NCBI RefSeq assembly: GCF_032911445.1
Contig: NZ_JAWJEJ010000002.1
Location: 620,001 to 684,000 of the forward strand
Reading direction: 5' to 3'
From: Sphingomonas sp. HF-S4
Lineage (GTDB): Bacteria > Pseudomonadota > Alphaproteobacteria > Sphingomonadales > Sphingomonadaceae
DNA length: 64,000 nt
In this document: one piece after another, positions 1-9,328 of the stretch
Position numbering within the stretch: position 1 is the first letter of the stretch
Layout of the letters: every line of letters starts with the position of its first letter
Notes under the pieces: model-generated
Databases searched by the model: none
The model's input: only the letters and a program-made list of their open reading frames with translations
What the model was told of the DNA's origin: nothing
Translations under genes and position numbers: made by a program

Positions 1-1700
1 TGCTCGCCGAGCATAAGGCGACGTACCTGACCCTGGCGTCGCCGCTGATGCAGGAAGACGATCCGGTGACCTTCGAGATGATCCGCCAGGCCGACACGCT
101 GGGCGTGTTCCAGATCGAGAGCCGCGCGCAGATGTCGATGCTGCCGCGGATGAAGCCGGTCAATTTCTACGACATCGCGATCCAGGTCGCGATCGTCCGC
201 CCCGGCCCGATCCAGGGCAACATGGTCCACCCCTATCTCAAGCGGCGCGAGAACCCCAAGCTGGTCGACTACCCTTCGCCGGCGCTCGAAGAGGTGCTCA
301 CCAAGACGCTCGGCGTGCCGCTGTTCCAGGAACAGGCGATGCTGGTGGCGATCAGGGGCGCCGGGTTCACGCCAAGCGAGGCGGACCGGCTGCGCCGCGC
401 GATGGCGACGTTCAAGTCGAGCGGCGGCATTGGCGAGTTCGGGCCCAAGCTGTTGGCGGGCATGCGCGCCAACGGCATCAGCGACGATTTCGCCGAGCGG
501 CTGGTCGCCCAGATCGAAGGGTTCAGCAATTACGGCTTTCCCGAGAGCCACGCCGCGAGCTTCGCCAAGATCGCCTACGCCTCGTCCTGGATGAAATGCC
601 ACCATCCCGACGTATTCTGCACGGCGCTGCTCAATGCCCAGCCCATGGGGTTCTACGCGCCTGCGCAGCTGATACGCGATGCTCGCGCGCATGGTGTCGA
701 GGCGCGGGCAGTGTGCATCAACGACAGCGAGTGGGATACGCGGATGGTCGCCGAGAATCATGCGCGACCGCGGCCTGCGGGGTTCTGCGGGATCGACGAA
801 GACTGGGTCAGCATGAAGCCGGTCCGGTTGGGCATGCGGATTGTCCAGGGATTGTCGCAGGCGGACGTCATCGAGATTCTCCGAGCCCGTGCGTGCGCAC
901 CCTTCGTCTCGATCGAGGACGTCTGGCGGCGCTCCAAGGTCAAGCCGGCGGCGCTCGAGCGGCTGGCGCGCGCCGATGCGTTTCAGGCGCTGGGGTTCAA
1001 CCGGCGCCAGGCGCTCTGGGCGATCAAGGGGCTGGGGCACAAGCCGCTCGACCTGTTCAGCGCCGCCGATGCGCGCGAAGGCGTGACCGTGCCCGAAAGC
1101 GTCGAGGCGCCCGTGGCGCTGGCACCGCTCAGCGAAGGCCGCGAAGTCGTCGAGGATTATCGCGCGACTCAGCTCAGCCTGCGCAACCATCCGGTGGCGT
1201 TCCTGCGCGATCGACTTGCGGAACGGCGGATCACGCGGTGCGGCGACCTCGTCGACATGAAGGACGGTGCGCGCGTCGAAGTCGCCGGGCTGATCCTCGT
1301 CCGCCAGCGGCCGGGGAGCGCCAAGGGCGTGGTGTTCGTCACGCTCGAGGACGAGACCGGGATCGCCAATGCGGTGTTCTGGGCCGATCGCTTCGAGGCG
1401 AACCGGCGCACGGTGATGTCGGCGACGATGCTGGCGATCCGCGGCAAGGTGCAGAAGGAAGGCATCGTCATCCATGTCGTCGCCGATGCGATCGACGACC
1501 TGACGCCGTGGCTGCGCGAAGTCGGCGAGCTCGAGCTGCCGCGCTTCACGGCACCCGGCGACGGCGCGACGCATGGCGGGACGATCGATCCGCGCGAGCG
1601 ATTGAAGCTGCCGCGCCAGCGCGCGCTCGAAAGCTGGCCGCCGCGCCGCACCCCCAAGGCGCCCGACCTGATCCCGGTCAAGTCGCGCGATTTCCACTAG
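1..1700 (+). CDS. dnaE2: Error-prone DNA polymerase DnaE2 (ImuC), 3' part
   Basis: C-terminal about 565 residues of a C-family DNA polymerase. The frame is open from base 3, so the start lies outside the window. The fragment covers the fingers region (motif RPGPIQGNMVHPYL), the helix-hairpin-helix region (EGFSNYGFPESHAASFAKI) and a C-terminal OB-fold (GARVEVAGLILVRQRPGSAKG), and it ends in the SRDFH-type tail common in DnaE2. DnaE2 works with ImuA and ImuB in damage-induced translesion synthesis, and those genes are expected just upstream, outside the window. It is distinguished from the replicative DnaE by the short C-terminus and by this tail. The next gene begins 11 bases after the stop, so the two are probably co-transcribed. 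Codon use matches the surrounding genes. Confidence 0.93.
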   Translation, partial: LAEHKATYLTLASPLMQEDDPVTFEMIRQADTLGVFQIESRAQMSMLPRMKPVNFYDIAIQVAIVRPGPIQGNMVHPYLKRRENPKLVDYPSPALEEVLTKTLGVPLFQEQAMLVAIRGAGFTPSEADRLRRAMATFKSSGGIGEFGPKLLAGMRANGISDDFAERLVAQIEGFSNYGFPESHAASFAKIAYASSWMKCHHPDVFCTALLNAQPMGFYAPAQLIRDARAHGVEARAVCINDSEWDTRMVAENHARPRPAGFCGIDEDWVSMKPVRLGMRIVQGLSQADVIEILRARACAPFVSIEDVWRRSKVKPAALERLARADAFQALGFNRRQALWAIKGLGHKPLDLFSAADAREGVTVPESVEAPVALAPLSEGREVVEDYRATQLSLRNHPVAFLRDRLAERRITRCGDLVDMKDGARVEVAGLILVRQRPGSAKGVVFVTLEDETGIANAVFWADRFEANRRTVMSATMLAIRGKVQKEGIVIHVVADAIDDLTPWLREVGELELPRFTAPGDGATHGGTIDPRERLKLPRQRALESWPPRRTPKAPDLIPVKSRDFH

Positions 1701-1711
1701 GAGAAGAAGTG

Positions 1712-2263
1712 ATGATGCCCCCTACGACTGGAGGATCGATTCACGGCCAACTGCGGCGCCGCGACGACCAGATGCTCTATCTCATGATCAAGCCGGACCC
1801 GGCGGCGGCCGCCGCGATGGACAGGTTGAGGCTGGACTATAATTTGGCGCGCAAATATCAGCGCTTTCACGTCACGCTCGTGCCATTCGGCGACATCCGG
1901 CTGATTTCTCCTGAGAACCTGGAACTTATCCGCTGCGCACTCGCCTCGCTGCAGGCCGAACCGTTTGAGGTGGCGCTCAACCGGATCAAGGGCAATGCGC
2001 TCGTCGGCAACAAGATGCAGGCACTGCGCGACTTCCAGCGCATATTGGTCGGGCGGCTGGATGCTTTCGGCGTCCAGCGGCCCGATTACGATTTTAATCC
2101 CCACGCCTCGCTTACCTATGACGAATGGCAGCCGCGCAACATCCCGGTGTCGCCCATCGCCTGGCGCGCCGAGCGGCTCCTGCTGATCAATAGCATCCAC
2201 GGTAAGGGGCATGACCTGATTGAGAGCTGGACGCTCGAACCGCGCCAGGGTTCGCTCTTCTAG
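1712..2263 (+). CDS. 2'-5' RNA ligase / 2H phosphoesterase family protein
   Basis: A 183-residue protein of the 2H phosphoesterase superfamily (LigT/ThpR-like). The two signature His-x-Thr/Ser motifs are visible: FHVTLVPFGD near residue 51 and NPHASLTYDEW near residue 130. Proteins of this fold act on 2',5' or 2',3'-cyclic phosphodiester bonds in RNA or nucleotides; the substrate here cannot be told from sequence. The start is ATG 1712, with a second ATG at 1715, behind an AGGAGAAGAA ribosome-binding site that overlaps the dnaE2 stop. The close spacing suggests co-expression with the DNA-damage polymerase. The long frame that continues upstream in this phase is a shadow of dnaE2. Confidence 0.85.
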   Translation: MMPPTTGGSIHGQLRRRDDQMLYLMIKPDPAAAAAMDRLRLDYNLARKYQRFHVTLVPFGDIRLISPENLELIRCALASLQAEPFEVALNRIKGNALVGNKMQALRDFQRILVGRLDAFGVQRPDYDFNPHASLTYDEWQPRNIPVSPIAWRAERLLLINSIHGKGHDLIESWTLEPRQGSLF

Positions 2264-2325
2264 TCCAAAAGTCGCACTTCCGTCCGCGCGCCTGGGTGAT
2301 AGGCTCAGCGCAGAGGAGACTTCGA

Positions 2326-2796
2326 ATGTACCTGCGCGCGCTGCTCACCGTCCCCCTGCTCGTCTTCTCGGTAGCGCCGGCGCTGGCCCAGGATGTGCCA
2401 GCGCCTGTCGCCAGGCTCGATCATGTCGGAATCTGGGTCGCCGATCAGCAGAAGAGCATCGACTTCTATCGCGACTTGTTCGGCCTCCCGGAAATCCCGG
2501 CGCCGTTCCCCGCCGGCGGTCCGCGCTGGATGCGGTTCGCCAACGGCATCGAATTGCACATCCAGCCGGGCCGGGACGCAGCACTCGCGCAACCCCGGCG
2601 CGTGCATATCGCCATCGCCGTCGCCAGCCTCGATCCGCTCCTCGCCAAGCTCAAGGCGCGCGGCCAGACCTGGAGCGACGTCGCCGGCACGGTCGGCGCG
2701 GTCCAGAACATGCGTACCGATGGCGTCCGCCAGATCTTCTTCCAGGACCCCGACGGCTATTGGATCGAAGTCAATGACGCGCTGACGAAGCGTTAG
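2326..2796 (+). CDS. Secreted VOC (glyoxalase/bleomycin-resistance fold) family protein
   Basis: A 156-residue protein with a clear Sec signal peptide (hydrophobic run LRALLTVPLLVFSVAPALA, cleavage after AxA near residue 22) followed by one vicinal-oxygen-chelate domain. LDHVGIWVADQQKSIDFYRD and the C-terminal FFQDPDGYWIEV are typical of glyoxalase I-like and dioxygenase-like proteins. His and Glu in these two segments are in the usual metal-ligand positions. The start is ATG 2326, behind AGAGGAGAC. An in-frame ATG at 2296 has no ribosome-binding site and would bury the signal peptide. Export is unusual for this fold. Enzymatic activity and substrate are unknown. It converges with and overlaps the end of the FAH-family gene by four bases. 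Confidence 0.82.
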   Translation: MYLRALLTVPLLVFSVAPALAQDVPAPVARLDHVGIWVADQQKSIDFYRDLFGLPEIPAPFPAGGPRWMRFANGIELHIQPGRDAALAQPRRVHIAIAVASLDPLLAKLKARGQTWSDVAGTVGAVQNMRTDGVRQIFFQDPDGYWIEVNDALTKR

Positions 2797-3797
2797 CCCC
2801 CGACGGTCTGCTCGATTGTCCCGAAGATCGGGTGGTGCTTGTCGTCCTCGGCCCAGATGCGCACGGTGTCGCCCTTCTTGAGGAAGGGCGTCTCGGGCTT
2901 GCCGCCGCGGATCGTTTCGATCGTGCGGATTTCGGCAAGGCACGAATAGCCGACCCCTCCGTCGGCCACCGGTTTGCCCGGGCCGCCATCGGTGTCGCGG
3001 TTCGAGACGGTGCCCGATCCGATGATCGTCCCCGCGCCCAGCGCGCGCGTCTTGGCGGCATGCGCGACCAGGGTGCCGAAATCGAAGGTCATGTCCTCGC
3101 CAGCCTCGGCGCGGCCGAACGGCTTGCCGTTGAGGTCGACCATCAGCTTCCGGTGGAGCTTGCCGTCCTGCCACCAGTCGCCCAGCGCATCGGGGGTGAC
3201 GAACACCGGCGAGAAGGCGCTTGCCGGCTTGGACTGGAAGAAGCCGAAGCCCTTGGCGAGTTCGCCGGGGATGAGGTTGCGCAAGGACACGTCGTTGGTC
3301 AGCCCGACCAGCCGGATCGCGGCTAAAGCCTCGTCCCGCGACGCCCCGAGCGGCACGTCGCCGGTGACCACCACCACTTCGGCCTCGAGGTCGCAGCCCC
3401 AGGCTTCGTCGGCGAGCGGGATCGGGTCACGCGGCCCGAGAAAGCCGTCGCTGCCGCCCTGGTACATCAGCGGATCCTGCCAGAAGCTCTCGGGCATCTC
3501 GGCGCCGCGTGCCTGCCGGACCAGCGCGACATGGTTCACATAGGCCGAGCCGTCGGCCCATTGATAGGCGCGCGGCAGCGGCGCCGCCGCCTGGCGCTCA
3601 TGGAAGCGCAGCATCGGGATCGTCTCGTGCTCGAGATCGGTGGCGAGGTTGCGCAGGTCGGTTTCGACGCGCTCCCAATCGTCGAGCGCGGCCTGCAAAG
3701 TCGGCGCGATCGCCGTCGCATCGGCGCACCATGCCAGATCGTTCGACACTACGACGAGCTTGCCGTCACGACCGTGCTTGAGGCTGGCGAGTTTCAT
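2793..3797 (-). CDS. Fumarylacetoacetate hydrolase family protein
   Basis: A 334-residue protein of the FAH family, which hydrolyses or decarboxylates acylpyruvate-type compounds using a divalent metal. The central EVVVVTGDVPLGAS, LTNDVSLRNL and the C-terminal GSGTVSNRD segment match the catalytic fold (EVVVV, ND, GTV). It has an N-terminal extension of about 90 residues, like the bacterial fumarylacetoacetase-like group of about 330 residues. The start is ATG 3797, preceded by AGGAGAGACA. The open frame upstream of it is non-coding. The native substrate cannot be assigned; tyrosine or homogentisate breakdown is possible, but no other gene of that pathway is adjacent. Confidence 0.88.
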   Translation of the reverse strand: MKLASLKHGRDGKLVVVSNDLAWCADATAIAPTLQAALDDWERVETDLRNLATDLEHETIPMLRFHERQAAAPLPRAYQWADGSAYVNHVALVRQARGAEMPESFWQDPLMYQGGSDGFLGPRDPIPLADEAWGCDLEAEVVVVTGDVPLGASRDEALAAIRLVGLTNDVSLRNLIPGELAKGFGFFQSKPASAFSPVFVTPDALGDWWQDGKLHRKLMVDLNGKPFGRAEAGEDMTFDFGTLVAHAAKTRALGAGTIIGSGTVSNRDTDGGPGKPVADGGVGYSCLAEIRTIETIRGGKPETPFLKKGDTVRIWAEDDKHHPIFGTIEQTVGG

Positions 3798-3890
3798 GCG
3801 ATTGTCTCTCCTGTTTGCTGCAGCATAGGCTCGCGGGCGGCCAAGTCGAGCGGTTGACACCAAGCGGCTGTATCTTCATCGCTTTATCCG

Positions 3891-6800
3891 ATGTTTCCGT
3901 CGCTTCGATTCCTGGATCACGGCGGCGAGATGGCGCAGCGGATTCGCGCGCATCCCTGGGCTGATACCCCGCTCGGCGCGATCGAAGATTGGCCGCAGTC
4001 GCTGCGCTTCGCGATCAACATCGCGCTGGGATCGAGCTTTCCGACGGCGATCTATTGGGGTCCCGAGCTCCGCCTGCTCTACAACGATGCCTGGGCACCG
4101 ATTCCCGCCGATCGCCACCCTTGGGCATTGGGACGGCCGGGTGCCGAGGTCTGGGCCGACATCTGGCATCTGGTTGGCGACGAGATGGCGCGCGTGCTCG
4201 CGACCGGCGAGGGCTTCTCGACCTATGATCAGATGCTGCCGATGGTCCGCGACGGGCGTCGCCAGGAGACGTGGTGGAATTACAGTTTCACGCCGATCCG
4301 CGACGAGCATGGCGACGTGGTCGGCATCCTCAACCAGGGCAACGAGACCACGCGCGCCGTGCTCGGCGAGCGGGCCCGCCTCGCCGAAGTCGAGCGGCTG
4401 CGCGAATTGTTCGAGCAGGCGCCGGGCGCCGTCGCGCTGCTGCATGGCCCGGATCACGTCTTCGAGATCGTCAATCCCGCCTATCGCGACCTGATCGGCG
4501 GCCGCGAAGTGCTGGGCCTGGCGGTTGCCGAGGGGCTGCCCGAAGTCGTCGAGCAGGGGTTCGTCGAACTGCTTGATCAAGTGTTCCGCACCGGCGTGGC
4601 GTACCGCGCCGACGCCGTGCCCATCCATCTCCTGCGGGGCGACGACGCCGTCGCCGAGGCGCGGATGCTCGATTTCGTCTATCAGCCGATCAAGGACGCG
4701 ACCGGCGATACCACCGATATCCTGGTCTTCGCCAACGACGTCACCGAACGCGCGACCGCCGAGGCAGCGCTGCGTACAAACGAGGAGCGGCTCCAGCTCG
4801 CGCTCGATTCGTCGGTGGGCGTCGGTACGTGGTTCTGGGACGTGCCGAACGATCGCGTAACCGCCGACCGGCGTTTCCTGCGCCTCTACGGCGTCGACGA
4901 GGCGCGCGAAGGCGTCGGCGCGCCGATCGAGGCTTTCTTCGTTCATGTCCATCCCGACGATCGGGCAAAGCTGGAGGCGGCGATTGCCGCCTCGCTCGCC
5001 ACGGGGGCGGGCTTCTCGGAGGAATATCGCCTGGTCCAGCCCGACGGCACGATTCATTGGGTGGCTGCGCAAGGCAAGCCGATCTTCGACGATCTCGGCC
5101 AGCCGCTGCGCTTTCCGGGCGTCAGCTTCGACATTACTGAACGCAAGGCGGCCGAGGAGGCCGCGCGCGCCGCCGCCGCCGATCTCGGCGCGGCGAATGC
5201 GCTGCAATCCTTCGTGTATGCGCTCGCCGAGACCCAGCGCCGGCTCGACACGCCCGACGCGATCATGGCGGCCACTTCGGAGGCGATGGTCGACCAGCTC
5301 GGCGCGGATCGCGTCGGCTTCTATCGCGTGACCGAAGGCGAGACGATCGTCTTCGGCGCGTCGGCGACTCGCGGCACGCTGCCCCCGCTGGCAGGCACGA
5401 TCGCCGTGGACGGGATCGGCGCCGCGGTGCAGCAGGCCTATCGCGCCGGCGAGACGCTGGTCCTGCACGACACCCGACGCCAGCTTTCGCCCGGCGAAAG
5501 CGACATCGCGCAGCGCGCCGAAGCGGCGATCGGCGTGCCGCTGCTGCGCGGCGGCGAATGGATTGCGACGATGTTCGTCAATCAGGCCGCGCCGCGCCGC
5601 TGGTCGCCCGAGGAAGTCGCGTTCACCGAGGCGATCGCCGAAATGTCGTGGGACGCGGTCGAGCGCGCCGGCGCGCTGGTAGCGCTTCGGGGGAGCGAGG
5701 AGAAATTCCGCGCGATCGCCAATTCGATCGATCCGATGGTCTGGTCGACGCTGCCCGATGGCTATCACGATTATTACAACGATCGCTGGTACGAATTCAC
5801 CGGCACGCCCTACGGATCGACCGACGGCGAGGGCTGGGCGGACATGTTCCACCCCGACGACCAGGGCCAGGCGTGGAAGCTCTGGCGACATTGCCTCGAA
5901 ACCGGTGAGCCCTATCACATCGAATACAGGCTGCGGCATCATTCGGGCCGCTATCGCTGGGTGCTCGGGCGCGCGCAGCCGGTCCGCGACGAGAGCGGCC
6001 GGATCATCCGCTGGTTCGGCACCTGCACCGACATCCAGGAGATCGTCGACGCGCGCGAAGTGCTCGCCCGCTCGCGCGAAGAGCTCGAGGCGGCGATCCA
6101 CGAGCGCACCGAGCAGTTGATGCTGGCCGAGCAGCAGCTTCGCCAGGCGCAGAAGATGGAAGCGGTGGGCCAGCTCACCGGCGGCATCGCGCACGACTTC
6201 AACAACATGCTGGCGGTGGTGATCGGCGCACTCGACTTGCTCGAACGGCGGATCGCGCAGGGGCGCACCGATGTCGACCGTTACCTCGTCGCCGCACGCG
6301 ACGGCGCGACCCGTGCCGCGGCGCTGACCCAGCGGCTGCTTGCCTTCTCGCGCCAGCAGCCGCTCGCGCCGAGCCCGGTCGATGCCAATGCGATGGTCGA
6401 AGGGATGATCGAGCTGCTGATGCGTACGCTCGGCGAGGCGATCGGCGTCGAAACCTTGCTGGCGGGTAGCTTGCGCCCGGCGCTGGCCGATCCCAACCAG
6501 CTCGAGAACGCGATCCTCAATCTCAGCGTCAACGCGCGCGACGCGATGCCTGGGGGCGGTCGGCTGACGATCGAGACCGCCAATCTCGCCGCCGGCCCGA
6601 GCGACGCGCAGGCGCTCGGCATCGAGCCCGGCGACTATGTCGCGATCACCGTCGCGGATACCGGCGTGGGCATGCCGCCCGAAATCGCCGCGCGCGCCTT
6701 CGACCCCTTCTTCACTACCAAGGGCGTCGGCAAGGGCACGGGGCTGGGACTCAGCCAGGTGTTCGGCTTCGCGCGCCAATCGGGCGGCGCGGTGCGGATC

Positions 6801-7259
6801 GAGACCGCGCCGGGGGAGGGGACGCGCGTCAGCCTCTACCTTCCGGTTTATCACGGCGCGATCGATCCCGTGGCGCAGGCCGGCGAAGTCGCCGAAGCCG
6901 AGCGTGCGCGGCCCGGCGAACTGGTGATGGTCGTCGAGGACGAGGAACGCGTGCGCAGCTATTCGATCGAGGCGCTGCGCGAACTCGGCTACGAAGTCGT
7001 CTCGGCGCCCGACGGGATCGAGGCGCTGCGGATGATCGAGCGCGGCCAGCGCGTTTCGCTGCTGTTCACCGACGTCGTGATGCCCGAAATGAGCGGCCGC
7101 GAACTTGCCCGGCGCGCGCGCGACAGGCTCCCCGGGCTCAAGGTGCTGCTGACCAGCGGCTACACGCCCGACATTGCCGGGTTCGACGAGACGATCCTCA
7201 CCAAGCCCTTCGGTATCGACCGGCTCGCTCACCGCGTGCGCGCCGCGCTCGACGAATAG
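3891..7259 (+). CDS. Multi-PAS/GAF hybrid sensor histidine kinase with C-terminal receiver
   Basis: A 1122-residue soluble hybrid kinase with no transmembrane segment. Predicted order: PAS-like sensor with [17 protein letters not shown] (about residues 20-145), second PAS (about 155-280), third PAS with PAC motif (about 290-415), GAF (about 435-590), fourth PAS/PAC (about 600-720), HisKA with phospho-acceptor His768 in [11 protein letters not shown], HATPase ([29 protein letters not shown]; about 860-985) and a receiver domain with phospho-acceptor Asp1061 in [13 protein letters not shown]. The input signal is probably cytosolic, such as redox, light or a small molecule, and no cofactor-binding Cys is obvious. 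There is no adjacent response regulator, so output probably passes through the built-in receiver. A 1130-residue antisense frame over this gene is a codon-bias shadow. Confidence 0.9.
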   Translation: MFPSLRFLDHGGEMAQRIRAHPWADTPLGAIEDWPQSLRFAINIALGSSFPTAIYWGPELRLLYNDAWAPIPADRHPWALGRPGAEVWADIWHLVGDEMARVLATGEGFSTYDQMLPMVRDGRRQETWWNYSFTPIRDEHGDVVGILNQGNETTRAVLGERARLAEVERLRELFEQAPGAVALLHGPDHVFEIVNPAYRDLIGGREVLGLAVAEGLPEVVEQGFVELLDQVFRTGVAYRADAVPIHLLRGDDAVAEARMLDFVYQPIKDATGDTTDILVFANDVTERATAEAALRTNEERLQLALDSSVGVGTWFWDVPNDRVTADRRFLRLYGVDEAREGVGAPIEAFFVHVHPDDRAKLEAAIAASLATGAGFSEEYRLVQPDGTIHWVAAQGKPIFDDLGQPLRFPGVSFDITERKAAEEAARAAAADLGAANALQSFVYALAETQRRLDTPDAIMAATSEAMVDQLGADRVGFYRVTEGETIVFGASATRGTLPPLAGTIAVDGIGAAVQQAYRAGETLVLHDTRRQLSPGESDIAQRAEAAIGVPLLRGGEWIATMFVNQAAPRRWSPEEVAFTEAIAEMSWDAVERAGALVALRGSEEKFRAIANSIDPMVWSTLPDGYHDYYNDRWYEFTGTPYGSTDGEGWADMFHPDDQGQAWKLWRHCLETGEPYHIEYRLRHHSGRYRWVLGRAQPVRDESGRIIRWFGTCTDIQEIVDAREVLARSREELEAAIHERTEQLMLAEQQLRQAQKMEAVGQLTGGIAHDFNNMLAVVIGALDLLERRIAQGRTDVDRYLVAARDGATRAAALTQRLLAFSRQQPLAPSPVDANAMVEGMIELLMRTLGEAIGVETLLAGSLRPALADPNQLENAILNLSVNARDAMPGGGRLTIETANLAAGPSDAQALGIEPGDYVAITVADTGVGMPPEIAARAFDPFFTTKGVGKGTGLGLSQVFGFARQSGGAVRIETAPGEGTRVSLYLPVYHGAIDPVAQAGEVAEAERARPGELVMVVEDEERVRSYSIEALRELGYEVVSAPDGIEALRMIERGQRVSLLFTDVVMPEMSGRELARRARDRLPGLKVLLTSGYTPDIAGFDETILTKPFGIDRLAHRVRAALDE

Positions 7260-7277
7260 GCGCGGCATTTCAACGTT

Positions 7278-7426
7278 CCCCTCCCTGAAAGGGAGTGGCT
7301 AGGGGTGGGTTTAGCCCCAGGCGAGGCTCGATGCCTCGACTGGGCTGTTTTGACGAACCGTTCGAGAGTCTCCTTAGCGCGCAGACGCGCGCACTCACCC
7401 CCCAGCCCCTCCCTTTCAGGGAGGGG
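7278..7426. repeat. 149-bp palindromic intergenic repeat, copy A
   Basis: An inverted-repeat element between the sensor kinase and purA. The ends are imperfect inverted copies of CCCCTCCCTGAAAGGGAG and its complement. Inside are a second inverted segment and a small hairpin with the loop ATCGA (TCGAT as read here). The reverse complement aligns end to end with the element at 28198-28346, including the blocks GTGCGCGCGTCTGCGCGC and CTAAACCCACCCCTA. It accounts for most of the 313-base stretch before purA; the rest (7427-7572) holds the purA leader. Confidence 0.75.
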
Positions 7427-7572
7427 AGTTGTTATCCCCTTGACGCAGCCGGTCTCGGAGGCCATTGGCGCCGCGGCTTCGGGGTAAAGACCCCGACCCC
7501 CGTCCCGCCCAGCCGCCGAGTCCTGTCGAAGGGCGGCTTCGGGTGTGCCCCGGCAGGCGGAGACGTGTATCC

Positions 7573-8862
7573 ATGGCAAATGTCGCAGTGATCGGCGCCC
7601 AATGGGGCGATGAGGGCAAAGGCAAGATCGTCGACTGGCTCGCCGAGCGCGCCGATGTCGTCGTGCGCTTCCAGGGTGGGCACAATGCCGGCCACACCCT
7701 CGTCGTCGGCGACAAGGTCTACAAGCTCTCCCTGCTCCCCTCGGGCATTGTCCGCGGCACGCCTAGCGTGATCGGCAACGGCGTGGTGCTCGATCCGTGG
7801 CACCTCAAGTCCGAAGTCGAGAAATTGCGCGGCCAGGGCGTCGACGTGACCCCCGATACGCTCAAGATCGCCGACACCTGCCCGCTGATCCTCCCTTTCC
7901 ACCGCGATCTCGACGCGCTGCGCGAGGATGCGAGCGGCGCTGGCAAGATCGGCACCACGCGTCGCGGTATCGGCCCCGCCTATGAGGACAAGGTCGGCCG
8001 CCGCGCGATCCGCGTCTGCGACCTCGCGCATCTCGACGAACTCGGGCCGCAGCTCGATCGCCTCCTTGCGCATCACGACGCGCTGCGCGCTGGTTTCAAC
8101 GAGCCCGCGATCGACCGCGATGCCTTGATCGCCGAACTTCGCGATATCGCCGGGTTCGTCCTGCCTTTCGCCCAGCCGGTTTGGCGGATGCTCAACGAAG
8201 CGCGCGGCCGCGGGCGGCGCATCCTGTTCGAAGGCGCGCAGGGCGTGCTGCTCGACATCGACCACGGCACGTATCCGTTCGTCACCTCGTCGAACACCGT
8301 GGCAGGCACCGCGGCGAGCGGAACCGGCATGGGCCCGGGTGCGGTCGGCTTCGTGCTGGGGATCGCCAAGGCCTACACCACCCGCGTCGGCTCGGGGCCG
8401 TTCCCGAGCGAGCAGGATAACGAGATCGGCGAGCGATTGGGCACCCGCGGGCATGAATTCGGTACGGTGACCGGGCGCAAGCGCCGCTGCGGCTGGCTCG
8501 ACGCGGTATTGCTACGCCAGTCGGCGGCGGTGTCTGGGATCACGGGGATTGCGCTGACCAAGATCGACGTGCTCGACGGCTTCGACGAGATCGCGATCTG
8601 CACGGGGTACACGCTGCGGGGCGAGGCGCTCGATTATTATCCATCGAATGCGCAGGACCAGGCGGCGATCGAGCCGGTGTACGAGACGATGCCCGGCTGG
8701 TCCGAATCGACCGCGGGGGCGCGCAGCTGGGCCGAACTGCCCGCCGCGGCGATTAAATATATTCGTCGGGTCGAAGAACTGATCCAGTGTCCGGTGACGC
8801 TGGTTTCGACCAGCCCCGAACGCGAAGATACCATCCTGGTCCGCGATCCCTTCGCGGACTGA
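7573..8862 (+). CDS. purA: Adenylosuccinate synthetase
   Basis: A 429-residue enzyme that condenses IMP with aspartate using GTP, the first committed step from IMP to AMP. The N-terminal [16 protein letters not shown] contains the catalytic Asp and the P-loop, with GHNAGHT following. [31 protein letters not shown], the [12 protein letters not shown] loop and TKIDVLDG are all present. Length is normal for the family. The start is ATG 7573 ([15 protein letters not shown]); the open frame reaching back to 7465 is leader sequence. A strong hairpin follows the stop codon. Confidence 0.98.
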   Translation: MANVAVIGAQWGDEGKGKIVDWLAERADVVVRFQGGHNAGHTLVVGDKVYKLSLLPSGIVRGTPSVIGNGVVLDPWHLKSEVEKLRGQGVDVTPDTLKIADTCPLILPFHRDLDALREDASGAGKIGTTRRGIGPAYEDKVGRRAIRVCDLAHLDELGPQLDRLLAHHDALRAGFNEPAIDRDALIAELRDIAGFVLPFAQPVWRMLNEARGRGRRILFEGAQGVLLDIDHGTYPFVTSSNTVAGTAASGTGMGPGAVGFVLGIAKAYTTRVGSGPFPSEQDNEIGERLGTRGHEFGTVTGRKRRCGWLDAVLLRQSAAVSGITGIALTKIDVLDGFDEIAICTGYTLRGEALDYYPSNAQDQAAIEPVYETMPGWSESTAGARSWAELPAAAIKYIRRVEELIQCPVTLVSTSPEREDTILVRDPFAD

Positions 8863-8866
8863 ACGA

Positions 8867-8895
8867 AAGCCCCGGCGACGCTGTCGCCGGGGCTT
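8867..8895. terminator. Bidirectional hairpin terminator after purA
   Basis: A perfect 13-bp stem (AAGCCCCGGCGAC at 8867-8879 with its complement at 8883-8895) and a 3-base loop lie between the convergent ends of purA and the 98-residue secreted protein gene. On the minus strand it is followed by CTTTCGTT, giving a modest T-rich tail; on the plus strand the tail is weaker. Confidence 0.75.
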
Positions 8896-8902
8896 CATCT
8901 GC

Positions 8903-9199
8903 TTAGCGCTGGGGCGTCGGGGCCGCGGGGTCGGGCGCCGTCGTCGTGCTGCTGTCCGGACTCGTCGTGGTGCTCGGATCTTGGGTCGTGGTGCTCGGAT
9001 CGGTCGAGGGCTCGGTGGTCGTGCCGCTGCCCGTGGTGCCGTCGGCCGGGGCGGTCGTATCCGTCGCGGTGTCGGCTTCCTTATCCTTCTTCTTCTGGTC
9101 CTGGCTGGTTGCCGACGGATCCTGCTGCGGCACGTCCTGCGCGATCGCGGCAGCCGGAATCAGCATCGCACCGGCGAGGAACAAGGTGAGCTTACGCAT
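8903..9199 (-). CDS. Small secreted Thr/Ser/Pro/Asp-rich low-complexity protein
   Basis: A 98-residue protein with a convincing signal peptide (MRKLTLFLAGAMLIPAAAIA, cleavage near residue 21). The mature chain of about 77 residues is almost entirely Thr, Ser, Pro, Asp, Gln and Gly, with repeated TTT, PST and DPST motifs and one charged KKKDKEAD patch. No catalytic or binding motif is visible, and it is probably disordered in the periplasm or cell envelope. The start is ATG 9199, with AGGAG seven bases upstream. It lies between two hairpin terminators and so is probably a single-gene unit. No family is recognised. Confidence 0.72.
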   Translation of the reverse strand: MRKLTLFLAGAMLIPAAAIAQDVPQQDPSATSQDQKKKDKEADTATDTTAPADGTTGSGTTTEPSTDPSTTTQDPSTTTSPDSSTTTAPDPAAPTPQR

Positions 9200-9240
9200 G
9201 TTTACACTCCTGCATTTGACCTAAATGGCAGGAAATGAAC

Positions 9241-9275
9241 GGCCCGGTTGCACGCATGGTTGCGTGCGGCCGGGT
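9241..9275 (-). terminator. Probable terminator of the dnaJ-like/aroC operon
   Basis: Nested stems downstream of aroC: CCCGG (9243-9247) with CCGGG (9270-9274) enclosing GCACGCA (9250-9256) with TGCGTGC (9261-9267) around a TGGT loop. Read on the minus strand, the structure is followed by CCGTTCATTTCC, a weak T-containing tail. Confidence 0.5.
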
Positions 9276-9328
9276 CGCTTCGCCGCTGCAACGAAACCAA
9301 TGAGCCCCGAGTCGAGCCCAATGCGGGA

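Noticed and set aside
3876..7268. 1130-residue open frame antisense to the sensor kinase
   Set aside because: It is a codon-bias shadow: high GC third positions keep the antisense frame open; the sequence is Arg/His/Gly/Asp-rich without domains, while the plus strand encodes a complete kinase.
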